Shown: in pieces, positions 14,690 to 20,837 of the stretch | How the letters are laid out: every line of letters starts with the position of its first letter | Position numbering within the stretch: the stretch's first letter is position 1 | From: a virus | Length of the DNA stretch: 64,000 nucleotides | Virus record (IMG/VR): IMGVR_UViG_3300047558_000077 | Location: 62,001-126,000 of that record | Strand: one strand, 5' to 3' | Notes under the pieces: model-generated | Told to the model about the DNA's origin: nothing | Seen by the model: the letters and a program-made list of their open reading frames with translations, nothing else | Databases searched by the model: none | Program-made: the position numbers and the translations under genes

Positions 14690-14782
14690 AGATACATCAT
14701 ATTCTGGACATATCGGAGCACCGAGGTCATATGTTATGTCGTCATTGACGGCGAGATTAGAGACTTCTGCATGATGTATCTT
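14690..14782 (+). ncRNA. Structured RNA candidate, 11-bp closing stem plus T run
   Basis: AGATACATCAT (14690-14700) pairs perfectly with ATGATGTATCT (14771-14781), followed by TTTTT. Interior holds small hairpins (TCGG-AGCA-CCGA; CGTC-ATT-GACG). No CCA, no ORF. Could also act as a terminator. Confidence 0.5.
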
Positions 14783-14788
14783 TTTTAT

Positions 14789-14919
14789 AGATAAACTAGG
14801 TATCTCTTCGAGAGAGAAATAGGTGGGTAAAGAGTTGAAATACTCCATAGAGCCTCTAAGCAGATTGAAACGAGGTAGTCAACACTATGCAGTTTGATCC
14901 TGCACTAGTTTATCTTTTT
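14789..14919 (+). ncRNA. tRNA-like structured RNA without CCA
   Basis: AGATAAACTAG (14789-14799) pairs perfectly with CTAGTTTATCT (14905-14915), then TTTT. Directly before the right arm lies a perfect T-arm, TGCAG-TTTGATC-CTGCA. Other hairpins: CTCT-TCG-AGAG, GAGT/ACTC, CCTC/GAGG. Resembles a tRNA-like molecule but lacks CCA and a normal anticodon arm; same design as its neighbour at 14690. Confidence 0.55.
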
Positions 14920-14922
14920 ATT

Positions 14923-14996
14923 GCGGATGTAGTTTAATGGTAAAACGGTACCTTGCCAAGGTACAGTCGATGGTTCGATTCCATCCGTCCGCTCCA
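14923..14996 (+). tRNA. tRNA-Gly(GCC)
   Basis: Acceptor GCGGATG/CGTCCGC, anticodon loop TTGCCAA, canonical T-loop, CCA. Confidence 0.92.
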
Positions 14997-15171
14997 TTAC
15001 TCGTCCGAGGAGTTGGATACCTTGGGCTACCATATTACACGGGTGCGCTGTGTGGTATGGGTATAGGTGGCGGCAACCTAAACGTCCGTCTTAGCGCATC
15101 GTCTTATCCAGGCAAATCTGCCACAACGAAATAGTGGCTGGGAGATGGTAGTAACTCCCTGCGAGATTTAT
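14997..15171 (+). other. Non-coding gap in tRNA cluster with hairpins
   Basis: No ORF and no tRNA found. Visible helices: CCATA..ACAC / GTGT..TATGG (15030-15060), TAGG/CCTA (15064-15080), GGGA/TCCC near 15140-15160. May hold another structured RNA or tRNA remnants. Confidence 0.4.
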
Positions 15172-15252
15172 CTCCACGTATCCACCTTCGCTACGAACGA
15201 AGAGTAAGGTAACTGGATGCAAATGCAGGTTCGAATCCTGTCGTGGAGTCCA
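15172..15252 (+). tRNA. Aberrant tRNA-like gene without D-arm, possible Arg(ACG)
   Basis: Acceptor CTCCACG/CGTGGAG, T and CCA, and a canonical T-arm (GCAGGTTCGAATCCTGT) are intact. Hairpin CTTCG-CTACGAA-CGAAG would give anticodon ACG, but only 7 nt separate it from the acceptor, so there is no D-arm; flanks pair as ATCCA/TGGAT instead. Either a D-armless tRNA or a tRNA mimic. Confidence 0.5.
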
Positions 15253-15348
15253 GGTCGCTGGATTACTAATCGATGGTTCCTAGGCCTATCGAGGTGTGTA
15301 CCAGTAGTGGAAGCCCGTCACCACTATAAGAAAGCGTGGCTGCTATTC
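15253..15348 (+). other. Non-coding gap between tRNAs
   Basis: 96 bp with hairpin TAGTGG/CCACTA (15305-15326) and CGAT/ATCG around 15270-15290; nothing else recognisable. Confidence 0.35.
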
Positions 15349-15423
15349 GCTGGTAGGTCGGCAAGATGTCGAGGCGCTCTCATAAGGCGTTTAAGGTTGG
15401 TTTAATTCCAACTATCAGCACCA
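15349..15423 (+). tRNA. tRNA-Met(CAT), copy 1
   Basis: Acceptor GCTGGTA/TATCAGC, anticodon loop CTCATAA, T-arm GTTGGTTTAATTCCAAC, CCA. Could be Ile2 if the C34 is lysidinylated. Confidence 0.85.
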
Positions 15424-15429
15424 GTTTAT

Positions 15430-15504
15430 TGCGGTCAGGTGGTCCGGAGACCATTCTTGTCTCATAAGCAAGAGAGCCATGTTCGACTCATGGGTCCGCA
15501 TCCA
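15430..15504 (+). tRNA. tRNA-Met(CAT), copy 2
   Basis: Acceptor TGCGGTC/GTCCGCA with one T-T mismatch, anticodon loop CTCATAA, canonical T-loop, CCA. Elongator, initiator or Ile2 identity not resolved. Confidence 0.85.
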
Positions 15505-15538
15505 ATGTTGGTAAAGTGGTTCAGAGAACCGCATTTTA

Positions 15539-15564
15539 CTAAATAAGGGTAGGAGGTACCTACC
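15539..15564 (+). promoter_or_regulatory. Late box plus RBS-hiding hairpin of the HNH gene
   Basis: CTAAATA (15539-15545) is followed by hairpin GGTAGG (15548-15553) / CCTACC (15559-15564), which buries the Shine-Dalgarno AGGAGG two bases before the ATG. A late transcript would start near 15551, inside the left arm, and so escape the block. Confidence 0.6.
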
Positions 15565-15565
15565 A

Positions 15566-15883
15566 ATGGTCGCAAGAAACAAATACGGTATAAAGAAAAC
15601 TAATGAAGAGGTATTTGTAGAAAACTCTACATATCCGAGACATAGGTTAAAAGAACGGATCATAAAAGAAGAAATGATCCCGTATGTGTGCCATGAATGT
15701 GGTATGGATGACAACTGGAACGGTAAGAAAATCGTTTTACAGTTAGACCATATAAATGGTGTGAATGATGATAATAGAATGAATAACCTTCAGTTCTTGT
15801 GTCCTAATTGTCATTCACAAACTCATACATACGCAGCAAAGAATAGACATAACTCTGCGAGAAAACCAAAGAGATATGTTTGA
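15566..15883 (+). CDS. HNH homing-type endonuclease
   Basis: 105 aa. Zinc ligands CHECG and CPNCH flank the HNH core LDHINGVNDDNRMNNLQ, so the ββα-metal nuclease fold is intact. Free-standing HNH genes inside phage tRNA arrays are usually mobile elements that spread by cutting genomes lacking them. The next tRNA begins 2 bp after its stop, suggesting neat insertion. Translation is probably blocked on cluster read-through RNA by the upstream hairpin. Confidence 0.88.
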   Translation: MVARNKYGIKKTNEEVFVENSTYPRHRLKERIIKEEMIPYVCHECGMDDNWNGKKIVLQLDHINGVNDDNRMNNLQFLCPNCHSQTHTYAAKNRHNSARKPKRYV

Positions 15884-15884
15884 T

Positions 15885-15958
15885 GTTGGTGTAGTGTAAC
15901 GGTAGCACAACGGCCTCCAAACCCGTTAGTAGGGGTTCAAATCCTCTCACCTTCGCCA
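15885..15958 (+). tRNA. tRNA-Trp(CCA)
   Basis: Anticodon loop CTCCAAA, T-loop TTCAAAT, CCA. Acceptor GTTGGTG/CACCTTC has two T-T mismatches, possibly linked to HNH insertion next to it. Confidence 0.8.
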
Positions 15959-15965
15959 GTTTTAT

Positions 15966-16041
15966 CTAGGTGTAGCTCAATTGGCAGAGCATCCCGTTTG
16001 GGGCGGGAAGGCTGTTGGTTCAAGTCCAGCCACCTAGACCA
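15966..16041 (+). tRNA. tRNA-Pro(TGG)
   Basis: Acceptor CTAGGTG/CACCTAG, anticodon loop TTTGGGG, CCA. Confidence 0.92.
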
Positions 16042-16061
16042 TTTACGAAAGTGACATAGAT

Positions 16062-16175
16062 ATGGATACAGAATATCTAAAACGCCAAGCAATCTTTAGA
16101 CTTGTCGTGTTTTTTGTTATCGCTGTTGTAATAGGATTTATAGTGAGTGATATTAACATTCTAATGAGCCAATGA
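16062..16175 (+). CDS. Small membrane protein, 37 aa
   Basis: Single transmembrane helix (LVVFFVIAVVIGFIV). Sits between tRNAs with the next small gene 9 bp downstream. No strong ribosome-binding site. Confidence 0.5.
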   Translation: MDTEYLKRQAIFRLVVFFVIAVVIGFIVSDINILMSQ

Positions 16176-16184
16176 GGTATAACT

Positions 16185-16343
16185 ATGTTTAAGATTACAG
16201 AAGAGACTAAAAAAGAAGCTGTTGATAAGATGATAGAAATTCTTTTATTTGAAAGAATTGATAATAGAGAAAAGTTTGAAGAAGCATTTGATGCTGCCGT
16301 CGCTATCGTAATGAAGCAGTTTGGTATTAGTATAGATGTATAA
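16185..16343 (+). CDS. Small hypothetical protein, 52 aa
   Basis: Charged amphipathic helices (KEAVDKMIEILLFERID). GAGG 8 nt upstream of the start. Unknown function. Confidence 0.55.
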   Translation: MFKITEETKKEAVDKMIEILLFERIDNREKFEEAFDAAVAIVMKQFGISIDV

Positions 16344-16353
16344 CATATAATAT

Positions 16354-16444
16354 GGAGAGTTGGCTGAGTGGTCGAAAGCGGCCGTTTGCTAAATGGTTGA
16401 ACCCTAATACGGTTCCATAGGTTCGAATCCTATACTCTCCGCCA
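16354..16444 (+). tRNA. tRNA-Ser(GCT)
   Basis: Class II, acceptor GGAGAGT/ACTCTCC, anticodon loop TTGCTAA, long variable arm, CCA. Confidence 0.9.
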
Positions 16445-16448
16445 ATTC

Positions 16449-16537
16449 GGAGTAAGTAACAGGCAAGGAGTCTGCACCGCTTGGAAAGCGGATGGTTCCC
16501 GAAAGGGAATAGGTGTCGGATACCTACTACTCCGCCA
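16449..16537 (+). tRNA. tRNA-Ser(GGA)
   Basis: Class II, anticodon loop TTGGAAA, variable arm TTCCC/GGGAA, CCA. T-loop GTCGGAT lacks T54. Confidence 0.88.
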
Positions 16538-16544
16538 ATTCAAT

Positions 16545-16633
16545 GGATGGTTAAGCAGAGCGGCCTCTGTCCTCGCCTCGAAAGCGAAGGGTGCCTGTAA
16601 AGGCATGGTGATCGACACATCAGCCATCCGCCA
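16545..16633 (+). tRNA. tRNA-Ser(CGA)
   Basis: Class II, acceptor GGATGGT/GCCATCC, anticodon loop CTCGAAA, CCA. T-loop ATCGACA has A54. Confidence 0.88.
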
Positions 16634-16635
16634 AT

Positions 16636-16712
16636 TGTGCCTTCCATCAACGGCGTCCCCGTTAGGACACAGCAGGTTAGCCAGTCCCCTGTTGGAAGAA
16701 ATGTCTGGCACA
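16636..16712 (+). ncRNA. Structured RNA candidate, three-way junction
   Basis: 77 nt closed by TGTGCC (16636-16641)/GGCACA (16707-16712) and TTCCA/TGGAA, enclosing hairpins AACGG-CGTCC-CCGTT and CAGG/CCTG. tRNA-sized but with no T-loop, anticodon arm or CCA. Confidence 0.5.
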
Positions 16713-16719
16713 GTTTTAT

Positions 16720-16794
16720 GCGGGCTTAGTTCAGAGGTAGAACATCGGTGTTACATACCGAGTGTCGGTGGTTCGATTCCATCAGCCCGCACCA
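16720..16794 (+). tRNA. tRNA-Val(TAC)
   Basis: Acceptor GCGGGCT/AGCCCGC, anticodon loop GTTACAT, CCA. Confidence 0.92.
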
Positions 16795-16799
16795 TTTAT

Positions 16800-16876
16800 G
16801 CCCCTCTAGCCCAACTGGTAGAGGTGTCTGACTTAGAATCAGAAGGTTCTCAGTTCGAATCTGAGGAGGGGCACCA
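16800..16876 (+). tRNA. tRNA with anticodon TAG (Leu CUA), class I body
   Basis: Acceptor GCCCCTC/GAGGGGC, A73, CCA; anticodon stem TCTGA/TCAGA, loop CTTAGAA. The variable loop is only 5 nt, whereas bacterial Leu tRNAs have a long variable arm. Confidence 0.85.
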
Positions 16877-16880
16877 ATTT

Positions 16881-16956
16881 GCGTTCTTGGTGTAGGTGAT
16901 CCGCACGCCTGTTTGAAGCACAGAAGGACTTAGTTTGATTCTAAGAGAACGCACCA
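16881..16956 (+). tRNA. tRNA-Phe(GAA)
   Basis: Acceptor GCGTTCT/AGAACGC, anticodon loop TTGAAGC, T-loop TTTGATT, CCA. Confidence 0.88.
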
Positions 16957-16961
16957 GTTAT

Positions 16962-17038
16962 GCCCTCGTAGCCCAATCGGCAGAGGCAGTTGGCTCAAAC
17001 CCAATACAGTGTCGGTTCGAATCCGACCGAGGGCACCA
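16962..17038 (+). tRNA. tRNA with anticodon CAA (Leu UUG), class I body
   Basis: Acceptor GCCCTCG/CGAGGGC, A73, CCA; anticodon loop CTCAAAC. Short 5-nt variable loop, again unlike normal bacterial Leu tRNA. Confidence 0.85.
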
Positions 17039-17044
17039 ATATAT

Positions 17045-17118
17045 GCTGGCATAGTGTAAAGGTAGCACACGAGATTGTGGATCTTGTAGACTAGGATCGT
17101 TACCTGGTGCCAGTACCA
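17045..17118 (+). tRNA. tRNA-His(GTG)
   Basis: Acceptor GCTGGCA/TGCCAGT, anticodon loop TTGTGGA, CCA. T-loop ATCGTTA (A54, T58). Confidence 0.88.
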
Positions 17119-17126
17119 GGGCGGCC

Positions 17127-17201
17127 GCTGCCGTAGCTCAGTGATAGAGCATTCCCTTGGTAAGGGAAAGGTCGAAGGTTTGATTCCTTCCGGCAGCACC
17201 A
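17127..17201 (+). tRNA. tRNA-Thr(GGT)
   Basis: Acceptor GCTGCCG/CGGCAGC, anticodon loop TTGGTAA, CCA. Confidence 0.92.
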
Positions 17202-17207
17202 TAAATA
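17201..17207 (+). promoter_or_regulatory. Late-promoter-like ATAAATA box
   Basis: CATAAATATA directly after tRNA-Thr and about 40 bp before the gene at 17246. Confidence 0.4.
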
Positions 17208-17245
17208 TAATGTTGAACGATCAAGTTCGCATAGGAGTCTTTTAG

Positions 17246-17473
17246 ATGATCGTCATTTCAGACAAGGCCAATAGTAAAGTAATAATTTCAGAAGAAGTCA
17301 ATAGAGAACTTAGTCAGCTTGTGATGACCACACTAAAGACAAAGTTTCCGAATATTGATGAAACAACTCTAACAGATATCATGACAACGCAGAGAGATAT
17401 TTACATCGACTTTCTAAATGAAAGATATAATACGGTAGAACAATGGAACAATGAGAAGACAATACTCTGGTAA
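17246..17473 (+). CDS. Hypothetical protein, 75 aa
   Basis: Helical protein with a 23-bp overlap with the next gene, likely one unit with the oxygenase. No family recognised. Confidence 0.65.
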   Translation: MIVISDKANSKVIISEEVNRELSQLVMTTLKTKFPNIDETTLTDIMTTQRDIYIDFLNERYNTVEQWNNEKTILW

Positions 17474-18029
17474 CATATTAAACTTATGTGATCGACTAAA
17501 AGTAAGAATATATGATTTAGTAGGTTATGATAGCAAAAACAATCCAGAAGGTTGTTTGACAGGATACACCACAGCACACTTCAATAATCCTGTAGGCCGT
17601 AGATTGGATAAGTTGCCGGAGTTTAAAGAACCTTTAGATTTTGTTTTGAATACAGCAAAAGATTATGCCGTTGAAAACGGCTTAGACAAAGATCATCTAA
17701 CGACTGTCATGTGTTGGGTAAATGTCTATCCTCCTGGAACATTCATTAGTGCCCATAAACATATAACATTCGATAATCTGTTTACGTCCGTATTTTACTT
17801 ACAGAGTAAAGAAGACTCTGGGCAATTATATGTTGCCGACGATCCTAATCCAAAGAATATAAAGCAAGGTGAAGTGTATATTTTTCCTTCCAATATAGAT
17901 CATTGGACAACACCAAATGAAAGTGTTCAGGATAGAATAGTTTTCGGATGTGACTTTGTTTACTATCATATAGACGACCAAACAGTGGATAGAATCCTAT
18001 CTAACTGGCTTGACCGAAAAAAGACTTGA
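17451..18029 (+). CDS. Putative 2OG-Fe(II) oxygenase (TIGR02466-like)
   Basis: 192 aa. H102-x-H104 (SAHKHITFDN) followed by LFTSVFYLQ, then GEVYIFPSNIDHW with H151 and R162 (DRIVFG): the pattern of phage oxygenases of the TIGR02466 type, where HxH replaces HxD. Third oxygenase of the window. Substrate unknown. Confidence 0.75.
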   Translation: MRRQYSGNILNLCDRLKVRIYDLVGYDSKNNPEGCLTGYTTAHFNNPVGRRLDKLPEFKEPLDFVLNTAKDYAVENGLDKDHLTTVMCWVNVYPPGTFISAHKHITFDNLFTSVFYLQSKEDSGQLYVADDPNPKNIKQGEVYIFPSNIDHWTTPNESVQDRIVFGCDFVYYHIDDQTVDRILSNWLDRKKT

Positions 18030-18054
18030 CATTCCGTTTCGGGTGTGCTATTAT
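18026..18054 (+). promoter_or_regulatory. Sigma70-type promoter
   Basis: TTGACA (18026-18031), 17 bp, TATTAT (18049-18054); overlaps the end of the oxygenase gene and drives the phosphatase gene. Confidence 0.75.
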
Positions 18055-18080
18055 TAGACATAATGAGAAAGGAAAACGGA

Positions 18081-18557
18081 ATGAATAAGGTTTGGATTTT
18101 TGATATTGACGGAACGCTTGCTAACGTCCATCATCGTTGGCATCATATCAACGGTGGTGGTAAAAAGAACTGGGACGCATTCTTTGCCGATCAAATCAAG
18201 GACGAACCTTATCAGCCAGTGATGGATATCCTTCATGCTCTTGTGTCACATTATGTAGACGGAAGAAATAAGGTAATCTTTGTTACTGCTCGGGATGAAC
18301 GATTTCGGGAAGTCAGTTTACAGTGGCTAAATCGTCATATCAAGTATAAGGTTAGTGACGAAGACCTGTATATGCGTCCTGCTGGTAATCGTGAAAACGA
18401 TGACCTTATCAAGGTGCGTATTATCAAGAATTGGTTACAGCGGCATCCTGCTTATGAAGTCGGTGCGATCTTCGAAGATCGGCATCGGATTATCGATGCG
18501 TTTCGTGCCGAAGGCTGGTATACTTTTGAGTGTAACCAGCAGCGTTTAGAGTTTTAG
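18081..18557 (+). CDS. HAD-type polynucleotide 3'-phosphatase domain protein
   Basis: 158 aa. HAD motif I D8-I-D-G-T-L-A (IFDIDGTLA), motif II FVTARDE, motif III region ending IFEDRHRIIDAF. Resembles the phosphatase half of T4 polynucleotide kinase (PseT), without a kinase domain. With RtcB it could repair cleaved tRNAs, and it sits between tRNA genes. Start at 18081 fits the AAAGGAAAACGGA site and promoter. Confidence 0.78.
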   Translation: MNKVWIFDIDGTLANVHHRWHHINGGGKKNWDAFFADQIKDEPYQPVMDILHALVSHYVDGRNKVIFVTARDERFREVSLQWLNRHIKYKVSDEDLYMRPAGNRENDDLIKVRIIKNWLQRHPAYEVGAIFEDRHRIIDAFRAEGWYTFECNQQRLEF

Positions 18558-18563
18558 AGTTAT

Positions 18564-18637
18564 TGTCCCTTAGCTCAAAGGTAGAGCAATGTGCTGATAA
18601 CACATAGACACTGGATCGTTACCAGTAGGGACAACCA
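18564..18637 (+). tRNA. tRNA-Ile(GAT)
   Basis: Acceptor TGTCCCT/AGGGACA, anticodon loop CTGATAA, CCA. T-loop ATCGTTA (A54, T58). Confidence 0.9.
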
Positions 18638-18641
18638 ATAT

Positions 18642-18727
18642 GGGGGACTATTTGGCTAAGGACGCCAAGGGGTCTGTAAAACTCAAGCCTATGTGCTGGC
18701 CCGGATCGTTACCGGGGTCCCCTACCA
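18642..18727 (+). tRNA. tRNA-Tyr(GTA)
   Basis: Class II, acceptor GGGGGAC/GTCCCCT, D-arm TTGGC/GCCAA, anticodon loop CTGTAAA, CCA. T-loop ATCGTTA. Confidence 0.88.
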
Positions 18728-18733
18728 AATTAC

Positions 18734-18790
18734 GGGCGAGAGCAAGGATGCATCCTAGGTTATAGGGGTTCGATTCCCCCTCGTCCACCA
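18734..18790 (+). tRNA. 57-nt mini-tRNA-like gene
   Basis: Acceptor GGGCGAG/CTCGTCC, A and CCA, and a canonical T-arm (GGGGTTCGATTCCCC), but only 24 nt between acceptor and T-arm. These can fold as GCA-AGGA-TGC and CCTA-GGTTA-TAGG. Probably a truncated tRNA or mimic. Confidence 0.5.
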
Positions 18791-18796
18791 GTTTAT

Positions 18797-18870
18797 TCGG
18801 GGTTAGTTTAATGGTAGAACGTCGGTCTTTGGAACCGACTGTCTGGGTTCGAGTCCTAGACCCCGATCCA
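18797..18870 (+). tRNA. tRNA-Gln(TTG)
   Basis: Acceptor TCGGGGT/ACCCCGA, anticodon loop CTTTGGA, CCA. Confidence 0.92.
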
Positions 18871-18872
18871 AA

Positions 18873-18980
18873 TACCGGTTTCGGTCGCCCGGTCTGTTGC
18901 TGGCAACATAAGCAAGGCACGATTAAGTTGCGTATGCTGCTTATGCCAAGGGCAAGATACAGATAAAACCGAGCCTTTTT
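18873..18980 (+). ncRNA. Structured RNA candidate ending in a T run
   Basis: CGGTTT (18876-18881) pairs with AAACCG (18966-18971) and is followed by AGCCTTTTT. Inside, CATAAGCA/TGCTTATG and GGC/GCC form an extended helix. Looks like a small RNA with its own terminator; no ORF. Confidence 0.55.
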
Positions 18981-18997
18981 GTTGTAAGGAATACACT

Positions 18998-19138
18998 ATG
19001 AACAAGGTGAAAGTTTCTCTTAGAGAAATCATGGAAGATGATAATCATCCACTTATGCTGAAATGGGTAGATGAGTTTCACTCAACACTTAGGGAAAAAA
19101 TCCAAAGTTATATAATGAAATTTTCAGGGATAGTTTAA
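18998..19138 (+). CDS. Small hypothetical protein, 46 aa
   Basis: GTAAGGA upstream; its last 15 bp overlap the start of the next tRNA. Charged helical peptide; unknown. Confidence 0.5.
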   Translation: MNKVKVSLREIMEDDNHPLMLKWVDEFHSTLREKIQSYIMKFSGIV

Positions 19139-19198
19139 CAGGTAAAACCACGGACTCTGACTCCGTATTTCTTGGTTCGAATCCAGGTCCCTGATCCA
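19124..19198 (+). tRNA. tRNA-Gln(CTG)
   Basis: Acceptor TCAGGGA/TCCCTGA, anticodon loop CTCTGAC, CCA. Confidence 0.92.
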
Positions 19199-19215
19199 AC
19201 ACTAAAGGATATATT

Positions 19216-19710
19216 ATGAATAAGTTCTTGACAACCGCAGTCGTTTTTGCTACACTTACAACTTCGGCAATGGCCGACCCTGTTACCGATTTTTTCGGTG
19301 GTATCTTTGGCGATCAATCGCCTCCACAAGCAAGAATGAGAAAGAGTAAACATGCAAGACACACAGTTCCACAGAATGCTAACGACGGTGGTAATGATGA
19401 TTGGACTGCTTCTTGGGGCCATTCTAATCATGGAAGCAGTCATATGGTCGCTTCATTTTATGGGCATGGAGAACACCTTTCAAGACACACCGCCTCGGGC
19501 GCACTTTTCAATCCTCATGGATACACAGCCGCACATCGCAGTTATCCATTCGGCACTCATTTGAGAGTATGTCATCATGGATGTGTTACAGTTGTGGTCA
19601 ACGATAGAGGACCATTTGTCAGGGGTCGTTCTCTTGATCTTTCTTATGGTGCTGCAAGGGCTATTGGCATGGGTAGCACTTCAAATATCTCCGTTGAAAG
19701 ACTAAACTAG
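19216..19710 (+). CDS. RlpA-like secreted protein (double-psi beta-barrel)
   Basis: 164 aa with signal peptide cut near AMA-DPV (residue 20). Residues 76-160 match RlpA: MVASFYG, HTASGALFNP, AAHRSYPFGT and VVNDRGPFVRGRSLDLS with D130. RlpA proteins are septal peptidoglycan lytic transglycosylases acting on denuded glycans. In a phage it may aid lysis or wall remodelling. Lacks the lipobox and SPOR domain of cellular RlpA. Confidence 0.82.
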   Translation: MNKFLTTAVVFATLTTSAMADPVTDFFGGIFGDQSPPQARMRKSKHARHTVPQNANDGGNDDWTASWGHSNHGSSHMVASFYGHGEHLSRHTASGALFNPHGYTAAHRSYPFGTHLRVCHHGCVTVVVNDRGPFVRGRSLDLSYGAARAIGMGSTSNISVERLN

Positions 19711-19720
19711 ATAGTTATAC

Positions 19721-19795
19721 GGGCCTGTAGTTCAGGGGGAGAACGTCTGCTTTGCAAGCAGAATGTCGGCGGTTCGATTCCGTCCAGGTCCACCA
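19721..19795 (+). tRNA. tRNA-Ala(TGC)
   Basis: Acceptor GGGCCTG/CAGGTCC, anticodon loop TTTGCAA, CCA. Confidence 0.92.
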
Positions 19796-19799
19796 ATAT

Positions 19800-19874
19800 G
19801 CTTCATTCGTCTACTGGCTAGGACACCCGCCTCTCAAGCGGGAAAAAGGAGATCGATACTCCTATGAAGCACCA
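19800..19874 (+). tRNA. tRNA-Glu(CTC)
   Basis: Acceptor GCTTCAT/ATGAAGC, anticodon loop CTCTCAA, CCA. T-loop ATCGATA (A54). Confidence 0.9.
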
Positions 19875-19893
19875 AACACTAGAGAGTTATATC

Positions 19894-20502
19894 ATGGAAA
19901 TTATTAAAGACCTTCTCTCAAAAGAAAAGCAAAATGAAATTGAACATACTATGTTAAAAACTTCATTTCCGTGGTACTTCAATAGTGAAGCAACATATGA
20001 TATGTTCAATGATAATCGAACACTAAACACATCTTTCTTTGGTCATATGTTTTTCTATGGCGGTAAGATTGATTCGGAGTATTATTATCCGTTGATTTGT
20101 CAGCCGATCATCGAGGCTCTTGAACGTCACCAAGGTAGACGTTTTCAAAATCGTGTTTGGCGTATCAAAGCCAATCTCTACACGAAAGACGGATCATATC
20201 CAGAAGACTTTCATCATCCTCCACACATAGACAATTCAGAAGATAACTTCCGGGGAGAAACTTTTCTCTACTTTGTCAATGATGCTGATGGTGATACTTT
20301 TATGTTTAATGAGCATTACGACTATGTTCATAAGCGTTATGGTCCCGAAGGATTTAAAGGAAACTTTACAAATCAGCTAAGGATTCCGCCAGAAAAAGGT
20401 AAGTCAGTATTATTCCCACTGACACAATGTCATACATCATCTATCCCTAGAAAAGGTGGTCCACGCATCACATTAAACTTTGTGTTCGGTGAATATTTCT
20501 GA
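19894..20502 (+). CDS. 2-oxoglutarate/Fe(II)-dependent oxygenase
   Basis: 202 aa, paralogue of the gene at 2913. Iron ligands H111-x-D113 (PPHIDN) and H180 (QCHTSS), R191 as probable 2-oxoglutarate contact. An in-frame ATG at 19864 lies inside tRNA-Glu, so the start at 19894 is preferred. Substrate unknown. Confidence 0.82.
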   Translation: MEIIKDLLSKEKQNEIEHTMLKTSFPWYFNSEATYDMFNDNRTLNTSFFGHMFFYGGKIDSEYYYPLICQPIIEALERHQGRRFQNRVWRIKANLYTKDGSYPEDFHHPPHIDNSEDNFRGETFLYFVNDADGDTFMFNEHYDYVHKRYGPEGFKGNFTNQLRIPPEKGKSVLFPLTQCHTSSIPRKGGPRITLNFVFGEYF

Positions 20503-20530
20503 TTGACAAATCTAGAAAATGCTATATACT
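20503..20530 (+). promoter_or_regulatory. Sigma70-type promoter with structured leader
   Basis: TTGACA (20503-20508), 16 bp, TATACT (20525-20530). The 70-nt leader has hairpins TTGTGC-ATT-GCACAA and GCTTC/GAAGC before the gene at 20601. Confidence 0.7.
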
Positions 20531-20600
20531 AATGATTGTGCATTGCACAATTGAAACGGATGCTTCGCCTAATGGGAAGCGCAACTGAAAAGGAAAAGGA

Positions 20601-20837
20601 ATGAATAAGATTATTCCACTACTAACAGTTTTAGTATTGACATCCTCTGCTAATGCTGTAGAATATAACACTGATAGTTTTGAAAAGTATGGATACGGTA
20701 GTGCTGCGTCTGTGATTCCTGATACCAATCTAAAGAGCGGTCTTCGTGGATTACATGTAGCTTGTAATCATCCTACCACTAACGCATACTATCCAGGCTA
20801 TCTAGCAGTACCAGAGGCTGGTAAACAGACACACTAA
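20601..20837 (+). CDS. Small secreted protein, 78 aa
   Basis: Signal peptide MNKIIPLLTVLVLTSSANA; mature part Tyr/Gly-rich. Strong AAAAGGAAAAGGA site. Own promoter with a structured leader, so probably individually controlled. Function unknown. Confidence 0.65.
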   Translation: MNKIIPLLTVLVLTSSANAVEYNTDSFEKYGYGSAASVIPDTNLKSGLRGLHVACNHPTTNAYYPGYLAVPEAGKQTH

